Assembly: GCF_004337985.1 (NCBI RefSeq)
Contig: NC_043740.1
Location: 5,043,233 to 5,107,232, forward strand
Source: Pyricularia pennisetigena
Lineage: Eukaryota; Ascomycota; Sordariomycetes; Magnaporthales; Pyriculariaceae
DNA length: 64,000 bases
Direction of reading: 5' to 3'
Under the pieces are notes generated by a model. The model did no database searches. It saw only the letters and a list, made by a program, of their open reading frames with translations, and was not told the DNA's origin. How positions within the stretch are numbered: position 1 is the first letter of the stretch; each line of letters starts with the position of its first letter. The position numbers were made by a program, and so were the translations under genes. Of the stretch, positions 20,130-32,285 are shown piece by piece.

Positions 20130-21760
20130 TTTTTAGGGGTTTAAGCCCTATAAATTTCAAAAAAAATTTGGAAATTGGAAGCGTTAGGGGTTTTGTTAAG
20201 TTATTAGCGGGTATTTGTTTGGACTCCAGGTATTTTAGGGTTATTATTCCTTTTATAATTAACTCCCGTACGTAATAAAATTTTATTAACGTATATTTAA
20301 TACGTTAATAGTGCGTAGGGTTATATGCGTTAGTTATAAAACCTGTATTATTTCCAAATATTGTAATAGGGCTTTTTATAGGTAATCCAATTTTTATAAA
20401 TAAGTTTTTAAGCTATTGTGCTTTACGCAGTGCTTCCGTTAAAATATCGGTTTCGGTTTTCGGAATGTTTAAAATTATAATATTAACCTTTTTGCATTTC
20501 CACATTATAGGGCCCCCAAATAGGGTATACAAATATCCGTAAATGGATTTAAAATTTTCCCTAACCCCGGTAAAATCGCTATTACTAAAACCCAGTAGTT
20601 TTATACCTTTAAAACCCCCTATTAATAAATTAAATGGTAATTCGGTTTTAAATATTTTATTTCCGTAATCAACAAATAAGGATTTAATACCCGTTAAATA
20701 ATGTAATAGGTTCTTAACTGCCGTTAATTGGATTGTAATAGTTTTTGTTAAAGAACGTAAAAACCATTAAACCGCAAAGCCGATATCCGGGCGCGTTAAT
20801 AGCATTAAATACATAAAAATGCCGATAATACGCTGTAATAATTTAATTTTTAACGCATTTACGGGTTTACCCCCGCTATATTTTAACACACCCGGTTGTA
20901 AAGGAACAAACATAAATTTGCAATTAGCTAATCCGAAAGTTATTAATATTTCTTTTATATATTAGTTTTAATGGAACCAAAATAGGCGTTTAGGCCTATC
21001 CCGTATAATTTGAACGCTTAAAAAATAAGCTGCAGGGCCACTGTTTTCCAACGCGTATACCTTATGAAAACTGGTTTTTAAATCCTAAATATATTGCAAT
21101 TTAGGACCTATTAGCAGGTAATCGTTTACAAAAGTAACGATAAAATGTTTGGATTCAACGTTATAAAAAATAGCGGGATTAGAAATTAACGGTTTAAAAC
21201 CTTTTTTAAAAAATAGGGTTTTAAATTTGTTTTACCATTTTTTGGACCCTGTTTCAAACCTTAAAACGCCTTTTCCAACTATATAACCTGCAATTCTTTC
21301 GGATTATAACCCATTTCCACTAAAATCTTAACGCTGTTAAGGGCATAAATTTTAACCCATTCGTTAAAACCGTTTGGAATTTGCAAATATATATTTACGT
21401 CGGTAAAAGTATTATTTAAAAACGCACCAATAAAATCGATTTATTTTATTTCCCAATTTTGTGTATTAGCTATAATTAATAATATACGCCAGGTAGGTGG
21501 TATATTGGTGTTAGTGAAAATTTCGATATAATCTAGGTTTTCAACCTGTAGAAAACCCTAAATAACAAACTTAATTTTATATTTTATAGGTTTATCATTT
21601 CTTCCTTTGATTCAAATACCGGCCGGGTAAAAACGAGTTTACGGCCTGTAAGCATTTTACTTTTAGGGATAAAACGGAAGGTTTTTACAACAACGATTTG
21701 GTCGAATTTAAACGTTAAGACAGCTAACCATTTAACATTTTCAGGGTTATTCAAGGCCTG
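20130..21760 (-). pseudogene. Copia A reverse transcriptase and RNase H relic
   Basis: Minus-strand fragments in order: IDFIGAFLN (usual DVxxAFL), GLKQGPKKW (usual GLKQxxRxW), a VNDYLLIG motif (usual VDDxLL), LTRPDIGFAV and, further on, the RNase H end with LTKPL. The second catalytic aspartate of the VDD motif reads asparagine, a G-to-A change. About a dozen stops interrupt the frame. No function is possible. Confidence 0.85.
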
Positions 21761-22576
21761 TTAATAATTATGTGGTTTACCGTCTTTAGTGGGCTTTTTT
21801 CTTATTTTCTTTTTGGTTTGAAAACAAAAATAATGCATGTAATTTATTTCCATTAAATCTGGGTTTTCGAATTGCGAATTTAATTTTATATTTTGTATTT
21901 TAAGTGCTGAAAACACCGAAATTTCCGTTATTTTAGGTATTGGATTAGGTACCGTTACCGTTGTAAGCTTTGGGGGGCGAATAATAGGTTGTACAGGTTT
22001 GGCGGGCACTGTATTTTCAAGGTTTAAGTACCTTGTAACGGGTGGTAATTGCCCTATAATAGGTGGTAAATACACTGTAACAGGTGGTAAATACCCTGTA
22101 GCAGGTGGTAAATGCCCTATATTTTCAAGGTTTTTTAGGGGATAATTATCCGCTGGAACGCTGCTAATTTCGTTTGTAAGTTTAAAATTAAAATACCCCT
22201 TTAAATTTGTATTTTCCCCCTTTAAAATTTGTAGCGTTTCCCCTGGAATAGCCAAATTTTCAGCGGTTATACCCTTTTCAATTTTTACGGTCAAGGTTTT
22301 GTATACGGCCCGTTTAACGGGTGCGTAAACCAACGCTATAAAATTTGATAAATGGGTTAAAAATTTCACCGTTTCGGTGCGGGGAACCAATTTATTAGAT
22401 TTTTGGCGTTTTTCCAGCGGTAGAATAGCTTGGCATACAGTAACAATAACCCGAAAATGCCCTAAATTGGGCTTATACGGTAATCTAGGTTGGAATTTGG
22501 AATAAAATTCCTCGTAGGGTGTTAAATCCCTATTAATTACCGTTATACGGTTAATTAAATTAACCACGGCAAACAC
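21761..22576 (-). pseudogene. Copia A linker between integrase and reverse transcriptase
   Basis: An open stretch of 271 codons, the variable linker of Copia polyproteins: it begins near the end of integrase (NLINR, LTPYEEFY) and ends in a basic tail before reverse transcriptase. It contains four 7-residue LPPVTxY-type repeats (21-bp units, 22,034-22,120). Linkers of this kind are poorly conserved and have no known catalytic role. Confidence 0.7.
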
Positions 22577-23676
22577 TAAATAACATTATAAATATAATGG
22601 CAAACCCGCCGTTACAATGGTAAACCAAAACCTATGCAAAATAACCTTAACGGACCGCTCCGTTAATCCGTTTTGGCCGTGGTTATAAGGATTTGAAATG
22701 CTAAAATTAACACTTTTGTTTGTAAACCAATTTTAAAAATTTATATTCATCTCGTACCCCCCATCGAAGTGAAAATTCAGGGGGTAGCGCCCGTATATAG
22801 CTTTTAAAACCCTACAAAAGACCTTTAATAGCCGCTAAAACCGTAGGTCCGGCTTTATTTTTTAATGGGATCGACCACCGAAAACATCATTTTCGGTCCA
22901 CTAAGAACAAAAATACGAGTTTTTAACATAAGGATTTGGCTTAAAGGATATTATATTACCCTTTATAAAATCGAAAATATTAGGGGGTATAGGGAGTGCG
23001 ACCTTATTTGTACGCCTAACAGAAATGGTTTTAACGCAAGCAATACAGGTAATTACCCTAATTTTGTCGAAATTAGGTAAACCTTTTATAATTTTAGCGG
23101 GTTTTTTAGCAATAATAACCTTATATACCCCAAACGCCTATATTATAACAGGGTTTTTTAGGCCTGGACTTCGTCATAATTACCTGTAATTCCGTCTCCT
23201 TCAAAAGTTAACCAACCGTCCGTAATTCGTTTTAACCTTCAAAGGAAGTAATTTACAGGGGCCTGCTTTAAATCCGATAATAAAGGAGGTTTTAATAACG
23301 GGTTTTTTATATGGGAGACCCCCTTTTTTCGGAAATAGTCCCTTTTATATTAGACTATATAAAAGGGTTACCTAACGGTGTACCGGGCCTACGGGGCCCA
23401 ATTTTACGTGGATTTTCAGGGCTTTTACCGCTAAATTTCTACGTTACAGGTGAATTTACGGCTATTTCCGTATTTTATTCGGGATTTAGCTTTTCCGTTA
23501 CCGTATTTTTTTCCGGTTCCGAATCGGTGTGAATTTTATAATCCCTTTTGGGGTTTATATTATTTAATTTTATTTCCAACGGGGTTGCGTAACCTTTTTG
23601 TAACCCCCTGTAAGGCCGTGCTAAAAACGGTGTTATTTCCACCTATTATACAGGCGTAACTCGAAATAACGTTATT
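22577..23676 (-). pseudogene. Copia A integrase relic
   Basis: Minus-strand frame with stops. Near its end it reads NGLTERSVKV, the segment with the third catalytic residue (Glu) of the D,D-35-E integrase core, intact here. Lies between the protease and the linker, as expected for Copia. Confidence 0.7.
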
Positions 23677-24990
23677 TCAAACAAAGATATCGCACCTTTT
23701 AACCTTTAAACAAAACAAATCTTCAACGGTATTTAAACGTCCCCACGCCTTGCGATCCTTATCGTACAAAACATTTTTTAATAATACGCCCCTTATATCA
23801 TAATATATAAAAGCACCTACGATATTTATTTCAAACGAGGGGATATATAAAACGTTATTTAACGTAACCTTTCTAAATTCGTCAGCTTTTTGGCCGTAAC
23901 GGACCTGTATTTTTACAGTTCCGGTGCCTACAGACCTAACAGGGCCACCTTTTGTACCGATTTCAACTGTAAAACCGGGGGTATAATCGGTAAAAAATTG
24001 CTTATTTGCAAAAATATAGTGCGTGCTACCTGTATCGTATAAGATAAGGTAATTTAATTTCCATAGTTTAATAGTCTTTTTTACGCCGCGTCCAGGTTTC
24101 GTTTCAACCCTAAAATTAGCTGCTAAAACCTGTGGTTTTAGCGTTTTACCGGTATCGGTTTCCGAATCCGAATCCGAACGTAATTTTATAATTCCGCTAA
24201 AAGCGGAATTAACCTCCTGTTTCAAGGCGTTATACGTTACGCCTTCGTTAACGTTACCTGGAATCGAACCCGTAAATAGTTCGAAATCTATAACGATTAT
24301 GGACGTTCCAGCGGTTAATTCGTTGGAGTTGGAGGATTTAATATATTTTGCAAAAACAAAATCCAAATTAAAGTTTTTTACTCTATTTTCGTGATTTAAA
24401 AGTGGTTTCTTGCCCATTATTTTCCTTTTTAACGCCCTTTTTAGCGTTTCTTTACCCGTATTTTAGCTTTAGAACCTATATATAGCAGTCTTAGCCGTAG
24501 TAGAGCCTGAAATCGAATTTTCGGATATAAGGTCCGCCATAAGGTATTACAAATTTAACTTTTCCGAATTTTGGCCTATTACCTGCAAGACCCGTTAGGT
24601 ATTGCTTTAACGTTCGGTCCAAATAAGGAATATCCCTCCCAGGGCCCGTGAATACTGATTTCGTACGTTTACGGGGCTAATTTACACGTTAGAATTCGTT
24701 AATTTGACTACCAGTAAATTAAAACGGCTGTTAAATTTAGGTATTAATTTTTTAAATTTCGAAAAAAATAAACCGTGGAATTCCCGATATAGTAAATCTT
24801 AATTAATTCCGGGTGCAACGGAATAGCTATTTCCCAAGGTTTTATAAACCGTTACGGGGTTGGAATACCATGCAATGGATTTTACAAATTCCTTAGTTAA
24901 ACTGTTTTTTATAAGCAATAATAGGATTAATTGCTCGTATTCCGGTAAAATATAGCCAATTCCAGGGTTGGAAATAAATTCCGCTGCTTT
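23677..24990 (-). pseudogene. Copia A gag and protease relic
   Basis: The last part (24,417-23,677) is an open stretch of 246 codons. LILYDTGSTHYIF is the aspartic protease active site (usual WxLDTGAxxH), followed by GTVKI and VLYIPSFEINIVG, all typical of Copia protease. Upstream to 24,990 the gag portion is broken by stops. Gag starts directly after the inserted solo LTR. Confidence 0.82.
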
Positions 24991-24993
24991 TAT

Positions 24994-25660
24994 TGTGAGG
25001 AGGTTACGAGATAGAATAAGCTTAATCTTGAACGCGGGGAAAGGTGGATCACGTATAAGGCTGATGGAACGTTAAAATGGCAGATAACCGTCTGCTAGCG
25101 GGTAATAGAAATAATATATTGTTGTTGCACAATCGATTCGTTGAATCGTTGAATCGATGAAAATTATAAAGGTATGAAGGTGATAAATCAAAGGCTAAGT
25201 TGTGAATTACGTGTTCGAATCCGTAGGTGCAGATCTTCGATCCGGATGTCCGGAATGCGGGGTCACGTCACATGATTTGGCCTTATTCATGTGACTGACC
25301 TGCCGACCTATTGAACCTAACGGCCCATTAAGCCTAACGGCCTATTGTGCTTATGCATGCACAGAAAATCTGCGACCACAACGGGATTCGAACCCACGCA
25401 CTTCAACGTATATATGATATAGATTATGGTACGTGCATTATACCACTAAGCTAGATTAAATATGACGTATTTGTTTTGTTGTTGAAACTATGAACAAAGA
25501 CGTGATATATAAAGCTTTGTGTGTATAAACGCGTATACGTTTTATTTGTTATTTATTTATTTGATCGATGCAGGGTGACTAATAGAATTAGCCCGTGCTA
25601 GCCGTTATGAGATAATGCAGGGTAGCTAATATAATAAGCCCTGCGCTAGCCATGTTCACA
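24994..25660 (-). repeat. Solo LTR of the Copia B family inside Copia A
   Basis: 667 bp. On the minus strand it begins TGTGAACATGGCTAGCGCAG and ends CCTCCTCACA. It is closely related to 56,676-57,334 and 61,747-62,398 and contains the tRNA-like domain. It lies just inside the Copia A primer-binding site. The flanking 5-mers (TTTAT on the left, CCTTT on the right) do not match, unlike every other insertion here. Confidence 0.88.
25369..25455 (-). other. tRNA-like domain in the solo LTR
   Basis: Minus strand: A box TAGCTTAGTGG (25,443-25,453) and B box GGTTCGAATCC (25,384-25,394) at tRNA-like spacing, followed by TTTT. The acceptor ends do not pair, so I do not call a functional tRNA. Confidence 0.7.
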
Positions 25661-25679
25661 CCTTTCCGGGTTTATAACC
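25661..25679 (-). other. Copia A primer-binding site
   Basis: Directly after the 5' LTR on the minus strand: GGTTATAAACCCGG. Apart from two G-to-A changes this complements the anticodon arm of a fungal initiator tRNA-Met (CCGGGCTCATAACC), the half-tRNA primer type used by Drosophila copia. Confidence 0.55.
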
Positions 25680-26251
25680 TGTTAAGAATATAGGTTGCTG
25701 ATAGGGGTTTAAACATTAACCTAGGTGCGGCGTTGTGTTAACTGCGTTGTAAAAACTTGTAATTACAGGGTTTAAATGCATTAAATTTATTAATTTTGGG
25801 ATTAATAGATTTAATTTATTGGTGGGGGAAATTTTGTTTTACTTTCCTTACATAATTTCCGACATCGAAATGGGCGTCCGCACCCCGCAAAGGGTTCCGG
25901 TACCGCACACGATTTTCCGAAAAATTATTTTGTATACGTTGTTGAAAAAACACCCTTATTTCCATACAAACCATCTTTGGGTTCGCACTAATTTGCTGAT
26001 TTGGTGAAACTTTTAACTCGATATAGGGTAGCTAATTTGTAAATGTAGGGTGGGTATTAAACCGGGTATAGGGTGAAACCCCATTCGCCGAATTTAAATC
26101 GCAATTCCTGCAACATATAAAATATAGTAGAAAATCCGACAGCCCCAACAGCCCCAACAGCCCCAACAGCCCCATTTCGGCACTATTTATTGTGGTTTAT
26201 ATACAAATAAAAATGGACCCATTACATGCTAAATAACGCATATACCTAATA
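25680..26251 (-). repeat. Copia A 5' LTR
   Basis: 572 bp, 18 bp longer than its partner because of two extra copies of a 9-bp unit (ACAGCCCCA) at about 26,139-26,175. Flanked outside by TAACG. Confidence 0.92.
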
Positions 26252-26256
26252 TAACG

Positions 26257-26290
26257 GTTAAATAAAATATAAATTATAAATAGGTAAATA
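26257..26290 (-). pseudogene. Fot1-like transposase, 34-bp internal sliver
   Basis: The only sequence between Copia A (with its TAACG duplication) and Copia B. By the nesting it belongs to the transposase gene, between 62,404 and 19,012. It ends in AAATA (26,286-26,290), the left target duplication of Copia B. Confidence 0.7.
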
Positions 26291-26316
26291 TGTGAACATG
26301 GTTAGCGCAGGGCTAA
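26291..26316 (+). repeat. Copia B left LTR, first 26 bp
   Basis: TGTGAACATGGTTAGCGCAG matches the start of the other three LTR copies. It stops at GCTAA (26,312-26,316), which is repeated after Gypsy 1 at 33,507-33,511. Confidence 0.88.
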
Positions 26317-26758
26317 TGTTACGACCAGACAAAAGGGTCGGTACCAATAAGGCCAGGCGGGGTCACACCCCTCCTAACGACACTCGACTAAAGAAAACAC
26401 CGACCGACAGGAAATAGAATTACATAAAAGATTATATAACCACACGTAACCGCCAAAAAAACGATATAATTATTATATCATATATCAATTATAGTAAAAC
26501 AAATAATATGCGGGTTATGGGATATATTACACATATTATACCCAGGACAACGGACTGTTTAAAAACACGCTTACTACCATGTAAATAAAATTTAATTTAG
26601 GATTGCTTAGCAGCAATTAATTTACCACCTACCCAGGAATCGATTATAATTTCACCCCAATTATTAAAAAACCGCAATTACCCAATCCAAACGTTTAATT
26701 GTTTTAATTTACTATATTTTACCCTAAAAACAGGTTACCCGATATTTTAATCGTAATA
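26317..26758 (+). repeat. Gypsy 1 5' LTR
   Basis: Begins TGTTACGACCAG and ends TCGTAATA (RIP form of TCGTAACA). Contains AGCAATTAA at 26,612-26,620, complementary to the TTAATTRCT next to the LTR. Unlike the 3' LTR, its end carries a C-to-T change. Confidence 0.92.
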
Positions 26759-26959
26759 TCTTAATTACTCCTGTTCAGTATTTTGCGTTAAAATATACCG
26801 AATAGTATCGCCGAAATAATATTTTCCAATAAAACGACCCCTTAAACCCCTTATACTATTAACGTTTCGGCCAACGTTGACGTTTTGCGTTAAATAATTG
26901 CGATATTTTAAACAAAGAATCGACAATTTTAAAAACAAATAATTAAATAAATTAATCGA

Positions 26960-27760
26960 ACCAATAGGAATTATATTAAATATTTTTTACTATTATTTTA
27001 TAATAACACCCTAAATACTTTGTAGGGATTTTTTACGGGAACCCGGGCCTATTTTTACTTTAACGAGGATAATTTCGATAATAACGCAGAAAAGGTTATT
27101 TACGCAGTTTCGCTATTAAAGGGCGATACGTTTACCTGGTTCGAACCAATCCTACGAAATTATTTGGACTATAATAAAAAAAAAACCGTAAAATTAAAAT
27201 TAACCGCATTTTCGACGATTACGAGAATTTCGAAAAATATTTTAGGGAAATATTCGGTAACCCAAACGAGGAACGTACGGTTAAACGTAAATTGGTGCGT
27301 TTTACCCAGACCAATTCGGTATCCAAATATATTAGTAAATTTCGACGAATTACCGCCAAATTACTATAGCGCCCCGAAACCTTAATAGCACGTTTTTATG
27401 CGGGATTTAAAAAAGAAATTAAAAACGAATTTATTAACAAAAACAACCCCACACCTTAACCGAGTACGTAAAATTAACAATTAAAATCGATAACCGATTT
27501 TACGAACGAAAATTGGAACGACGCGAAAAACGTAGCGTATAGGGATTAATTTTGCGATAAATTAATACGGAACGCAAATATTAATACCCCAAACGGCCTC
27601 GCTAATATAATATTTCCTACGGAATATATAACGGACTTATGGATTTTAACGCGACCTAATATAAAAGATTTCGTAAAAATCCCAAAAATGGTAAATGTTT
27701 TGAATGCGAAAAATTAGGATATATAGCCTAATTTTGTCCCCAAAACACTCCGGATTTACA
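26960..27760 (+). pseudogene. Gypsy 1 gag relic
   Basis: Broken plus-strand frames match the gag frame of Gypsy 3: a TWFEPILRNYLD segment at about 27,130 and a zinc knuckle at 27,689-27,742. In the knuckle CFECEKLGYIA keeps two cysteines but has tyrosine where the CCHC histidine should be. Confidence 0.75.
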
Positions 27761-28899
27761 CCCCGATTCCATAAAACCACGAAAATTAAATACCAATACC
27801 CATTAACAAATATAACCGGATTAATACAATTTAATAAACTGGACCGTATATTACGACAATAATTATATAATCCATAATAACGCAAAAATGGACGTAGGAT
27901 ACTATTTATAAAAATTTAAAAGCATTCGGATTTTAACAGTAGGAGACCGCGTACCTATTAAAACCAAACCACCGGTACAACTACGCAAATAAAACGCCAA
28001 ATTACCCGAATTTACGGAATTAAATATTTTAGAAAAATTAAAATTAAAACTATTGGGATAAACCTACCGTATCCGGATAATCCAACAAACCCCAACGGAC
28101 GAATTTAATAACGAATTAAAAAACGAATTTAGCGAAGAAAAAACTATATTTTCAAATTTATGCAGTGAAACAAAGGAAAATAACCCCTATATATATAAAA
28201 AGAAATTTATCGATTTATACCGAAACGACCAATTAGTACAATTTCCCGGAATATTATTTCGAATACAAATATAAAACCTTATAGGATTAATCGATTTAAT
28301 TTTCAGAAACCACCCAATTTTGGATATTAAATATCCCAAATATACAAAAATCTTTTGGGCAAAATGTTTTAAAAACAATTGCGGACTGCATTTTGATAGA
28401 AAAATAATCCACGATTTTTTTCCACGACGACGTAAAGCAACAGGCATCCACGAAATATATACCACCACTAAATTACCCAATTGGGAAATTTAAATAAGAT
28501 TTAATACCGAACCAGCGGTAATTTTTACCCTTTATAACGATTACCCCATAGCATATTATAACTAAAAACAATTCCTATGGTACGAATGCACCCGCAACAT
28601 TTGCAAAATATATATATTAACTAAAGCACAGGTATGGCACGAAACGAAATTACGATAACCAGGACCCGCACCCATAACCAAAATTGTGTGAAACCCCAAC
28701 CTTAAAAATAACGAAATACCTACAAACGCACGAAAAACGCCTGCACTAACAGGGTACCGATTTAATCAAATCAAGATTAAAAACAGCTATACGCCCCGAA
28801 ATAAAAAGAGTAAGGACCTACGACGCGAATCCAGCAAATTGAAAAATTAAAACAACCAGACGGTATAGGGTATTGGACGGTAATAACAAAAACGGAATA

Positions 28900-31800
28900 A
28901 AAAACCCTAAACGCCACGCAAACCACGAAAATAGCACACGAATATATATTTTTAAATATATAATTTAATGGAAAACCCATACGAGCGCTTTTTAACAGTG
29001 GAGCACAAGGTAATTACATTTTTCCAAAAATCGTAAAAAAACGACGAATATTTTGGTAATAAAAAAAAGAATTGTATCGATTATAAACCGTACAAGGGAA
29101 GGTAATTTTTACGGGAACGGTATTATCGAAATAAGATTCGTACGTTTTTGGATGGAAAATTATAAACGAAAAAAACAAATTATTTTGGATATTACGGAAA
29201 TAAAAAATAAAAATATAATTTTAGGAATTCCCTGCTTTAAAAGGAATAATCCCCGGATAAATTGGATTATAGGCCATATTTAATGGGAAAAACACCTAAT
29301 TATTAAACGGCCTCCAATATAATAGGGTTTATACAGGAAATATAAGGTACGGAAAAATTAAATAAAACAAATAGCGTATTTATAGGAAGGACGACCAACC
29401 CCGGAGCTAACATCGGAAGAAAAACGATTATCTATAAATTAAAACCAATTTAACTATATAATATAAATTACGAAAAAATAAACCAAAAACGGCAAAATCC
29501 CAAAAAAATACCAAACTTATATGCGATTATTTAGCCAAAAATTCGAAACAGGATTACCTTAGCATAGTCCGTTCGACCACGAAATACCATTAAAAAAGGA
29601 GCCCAACCACAATTCCATAAAATATACGGTTTAAATCCGATATAAATGGAGGTTTTAAACGAATATATTGCAAAAAACCTTAAAAAAAGCTATATCAAAC
29701 CATCGATATTACCAGCAGGATATCCAATCTTTTTCGTACCAAAAAAGAACGGAAAATTACGATTATGCGTGGATTATAAACAATTAAACGATATTATTAT
29801 AAGAAGTTGTTACCCGCTCCCACTAATAGGAGAATTTCGAAACATATTTAACTAAATATAATGGTTTACGATATTAAATTTTAAAAAAAAATATAATTTA
29901 ATCCGTATAAAGGAAGGCGAGGAATGGAAAACAGCATTTCGCACCAAACGAGGATATTACAAATACCTGGTAATATTTTTTGGTTTCACCAACGCCCCCG
30001 CAACCTTTTAAACCATAATTAACCACGTTTCTAGGGAATGTTTAAACATTTTTATGGTTATTTACCTGGACGATATTTTTATTTTTTCCAAAACGTTGGA
30101 AAAATATAAAAAATACGTTTATACAGTTTTACAAAAGTTATAGAACGTTAAATGTTTAATTAAATCCGAAAAATGCATTTTTCACAGTAAACAAATTAAT
30201 TTCCTAAAATATATTATCGACCCTGGAAAAATTAGAATGGAAAAATTAAAGATCCAAACAGTAAGGGAATGGTCCTAATTATAAAACGTAAAAAACGTTG
30301 GGGTATTCCTTGGATTCGTAAATTTTTATAAAAGATTTATAAAAAGTTACGGCGCGATCGCCACCCTATTAACCAACATAACCAAAAAGGATTTAAAATT
30401 CCAATGGACGGAATAAATATAATAAGTTTTCGGACAGCTACGAAATGCAATAGTATAAAAACCGATTTTTAAAATATTGAACCCATCGAAATTTTTCGAA
30501 ATCGAAACCGACGCATTCGACTACGCAATCGAAGGACAATTTAAGCAACGAAACGAAAAAAACGCCTGCATTTTTGCGCCTTTTTTCACAAAAAATATAT
30601 AAACCAAAATTCAATTACCAAATCCACGATAAAAAATTTATGGTTATTATCCGAACATTTAAAAAATGGAAACCACAATTATCCGGAATTAAATACGAAG
30701 TATTAATTTACACGGATTACAAAAACCTAACCCATTTTACTACCAATAAAATGTTCAATAAACGACAAATTAAATGGGCAAAGTTCCTATTAAAATTCCA
30801 TTTTAAAATCATTTACCGAAAAGGAATAGAAAATGGTAGGGCCGACGCCTTTAGAAAAAAACCAAATTATAAAAATATAATACCCGAGGAAATACGGAAA
30901 GTTTTTACGGTAAACAATGACGGAAACCTTTTACCAATTTACCGAAGTTTTATAACGATTAATACGGTAATTACACCAAAACAAATACGGAAAATCCACG
31001 AAAGCAAAATTTACGGATACCAAGGAATTTCCAAAATATGGAAACGGTTAAAACAGCACTATAATTTTAAAAAAATACGATAAAAAGTACGAAAAGCTAT
31101 TAAAAATTGCGAATTTTGCGCAAAAAGCAAATCCGCCAAATACAAACCTTACGGGCTTTTACAACGTTTACCAACCCTTAATAAAACCTCGTAAACCATT
31201 ACGATGGATTTTATCGTTGAATTACCATTTTCCGAAAAACCATTTATTAAAACTAAATATGACAATATATTAATTATAATGGATAAATTTACTAAATACG
31301 CCTACTTCCTACTTTATAAGGAAAATAGCAACGCCGAAAAAATCGCCTATATATTCCTACGAATAATTGTTAGCAACCACGGATTTCCAGAAAATATTAT
31401 TACGGATAAAAATAAGTTTTTTACATTTAAATTTTGGAAAATACTAATGGAATAGTTAGGAATTAATTACAAATTATTTACCGTATTCCACTTATAAATA
31501 AACGGATAAATAAAACGAGTAAACCAAATATTGAAACAACATTTAAAATGTTATATAAACCATAAATAGGATAATTGGGTACGGTTATTATTTATAATAT
31601 AATTCGTATATAACAGTTTAAAAAATGAAAATATTATAACAACCCCGTTTTATACCAATTACGAATTTAATTTTACGGTATATAGAAAACCAAAAACTAG
31701 AATTACGGCCCCACGACCCGATAAACAAATAAACGAATTATAAAAACTCCATTAAAATCTCCAATAGGAATTGGAATTCGTACGTAACAAAATGACCAAA

Positions 31801-32225
31801 TACGCTAACCAGCATCGGATAAAATGACCATTTTTCCAGGAAAGAAATAGCGTTTATTTTATTCGACGCAATATTACAGTATAACGACCAAATAGGAAAT
31901 TTAATTTTAAAAAATTTGGATTTTTTAAAATAGATAAAAAGATTAGCGAAACCAATTATAAATTATTATTACCAAAAATTATAAAAATCCATATAACCTT
32001 CCACGTATTATTATTGGAATTAGCACCACCCGGTACTAATATATAAAAAATAATCGAAATCGACGTAAAAATAATATACGACGTCGAACGAATACTGGAT
32101 TGAAAACACAATTATGGTAAAACAAAATATTTTATTAAATGGGAAAACTATGAACACGAAAAAAACATTTGGGAATTCTTTAACCACCTCCAAAATCGCC
32201 AGGAATTATTCCGCTCATATTATTA
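28900..32225 (+). pseudogene. Gypsy 1 pol relic: protease, reverse transcriptase, RNase H, integrase, chromodomain
   Basis: Readable pieces in order: LGIPCFKRNNP (about 29,222; the usual protease-to-RT spacer); LRLCVDYKQLN (about 29,757) and IYLDDI (YLDD at 30,062-30,073) of reverse transcriptase; the RNase H end with YRKGIENGRADAFR (about 30,815; usual GxxNxxADALSR); the integrase core MDFIVELPFS and IITDKNKFF (31,204-31,440); and a chromodomain at about 32,060-32,224 (DVERILD...YFIKWENYEHEKNIWE). Stops are frequent and mostly replace Gln and Trp codons. No function is left. Confidence 0.88.
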
Positions 32226-32285
32226 AAAATTGGATTTGCGAACAAATTAACTAAAAAAAAGGACGATTTAAAAAAACACCACCTA

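Larger units (their letters stand above)
19013..26251 (-). mobile_element. Copia A: Ty1/copia LTR retrotransposon, RIP-mutated
   Basis: Bounded by direct LTRs (19,013-19,566 and 25,680-26,251) with TGTTA/TAATA (originally TAACA) ends and the 5-bp duplication TAACG (19,008-19,012 and 26,252-26,256). It reads right to left: 5' LTR, primer-binding site, gag and protease, integrase, reverse transcriptase, RNase H, polypurine tract, 3' LTR. Integrase before reverse transcriptase is the Copia order. Without the solo LTR inserted at 24,994-25,660 it is about 6.57 kb. All enzymes carry stops. Inserted in the Fot1-like transposase. Confidence 0.92.

Noticed and set aside
23311..23659. Plus-strand frames over Copia A
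   Set aside because: They oppose the integrase relic; the minus strand carries the recognisable Copia order.
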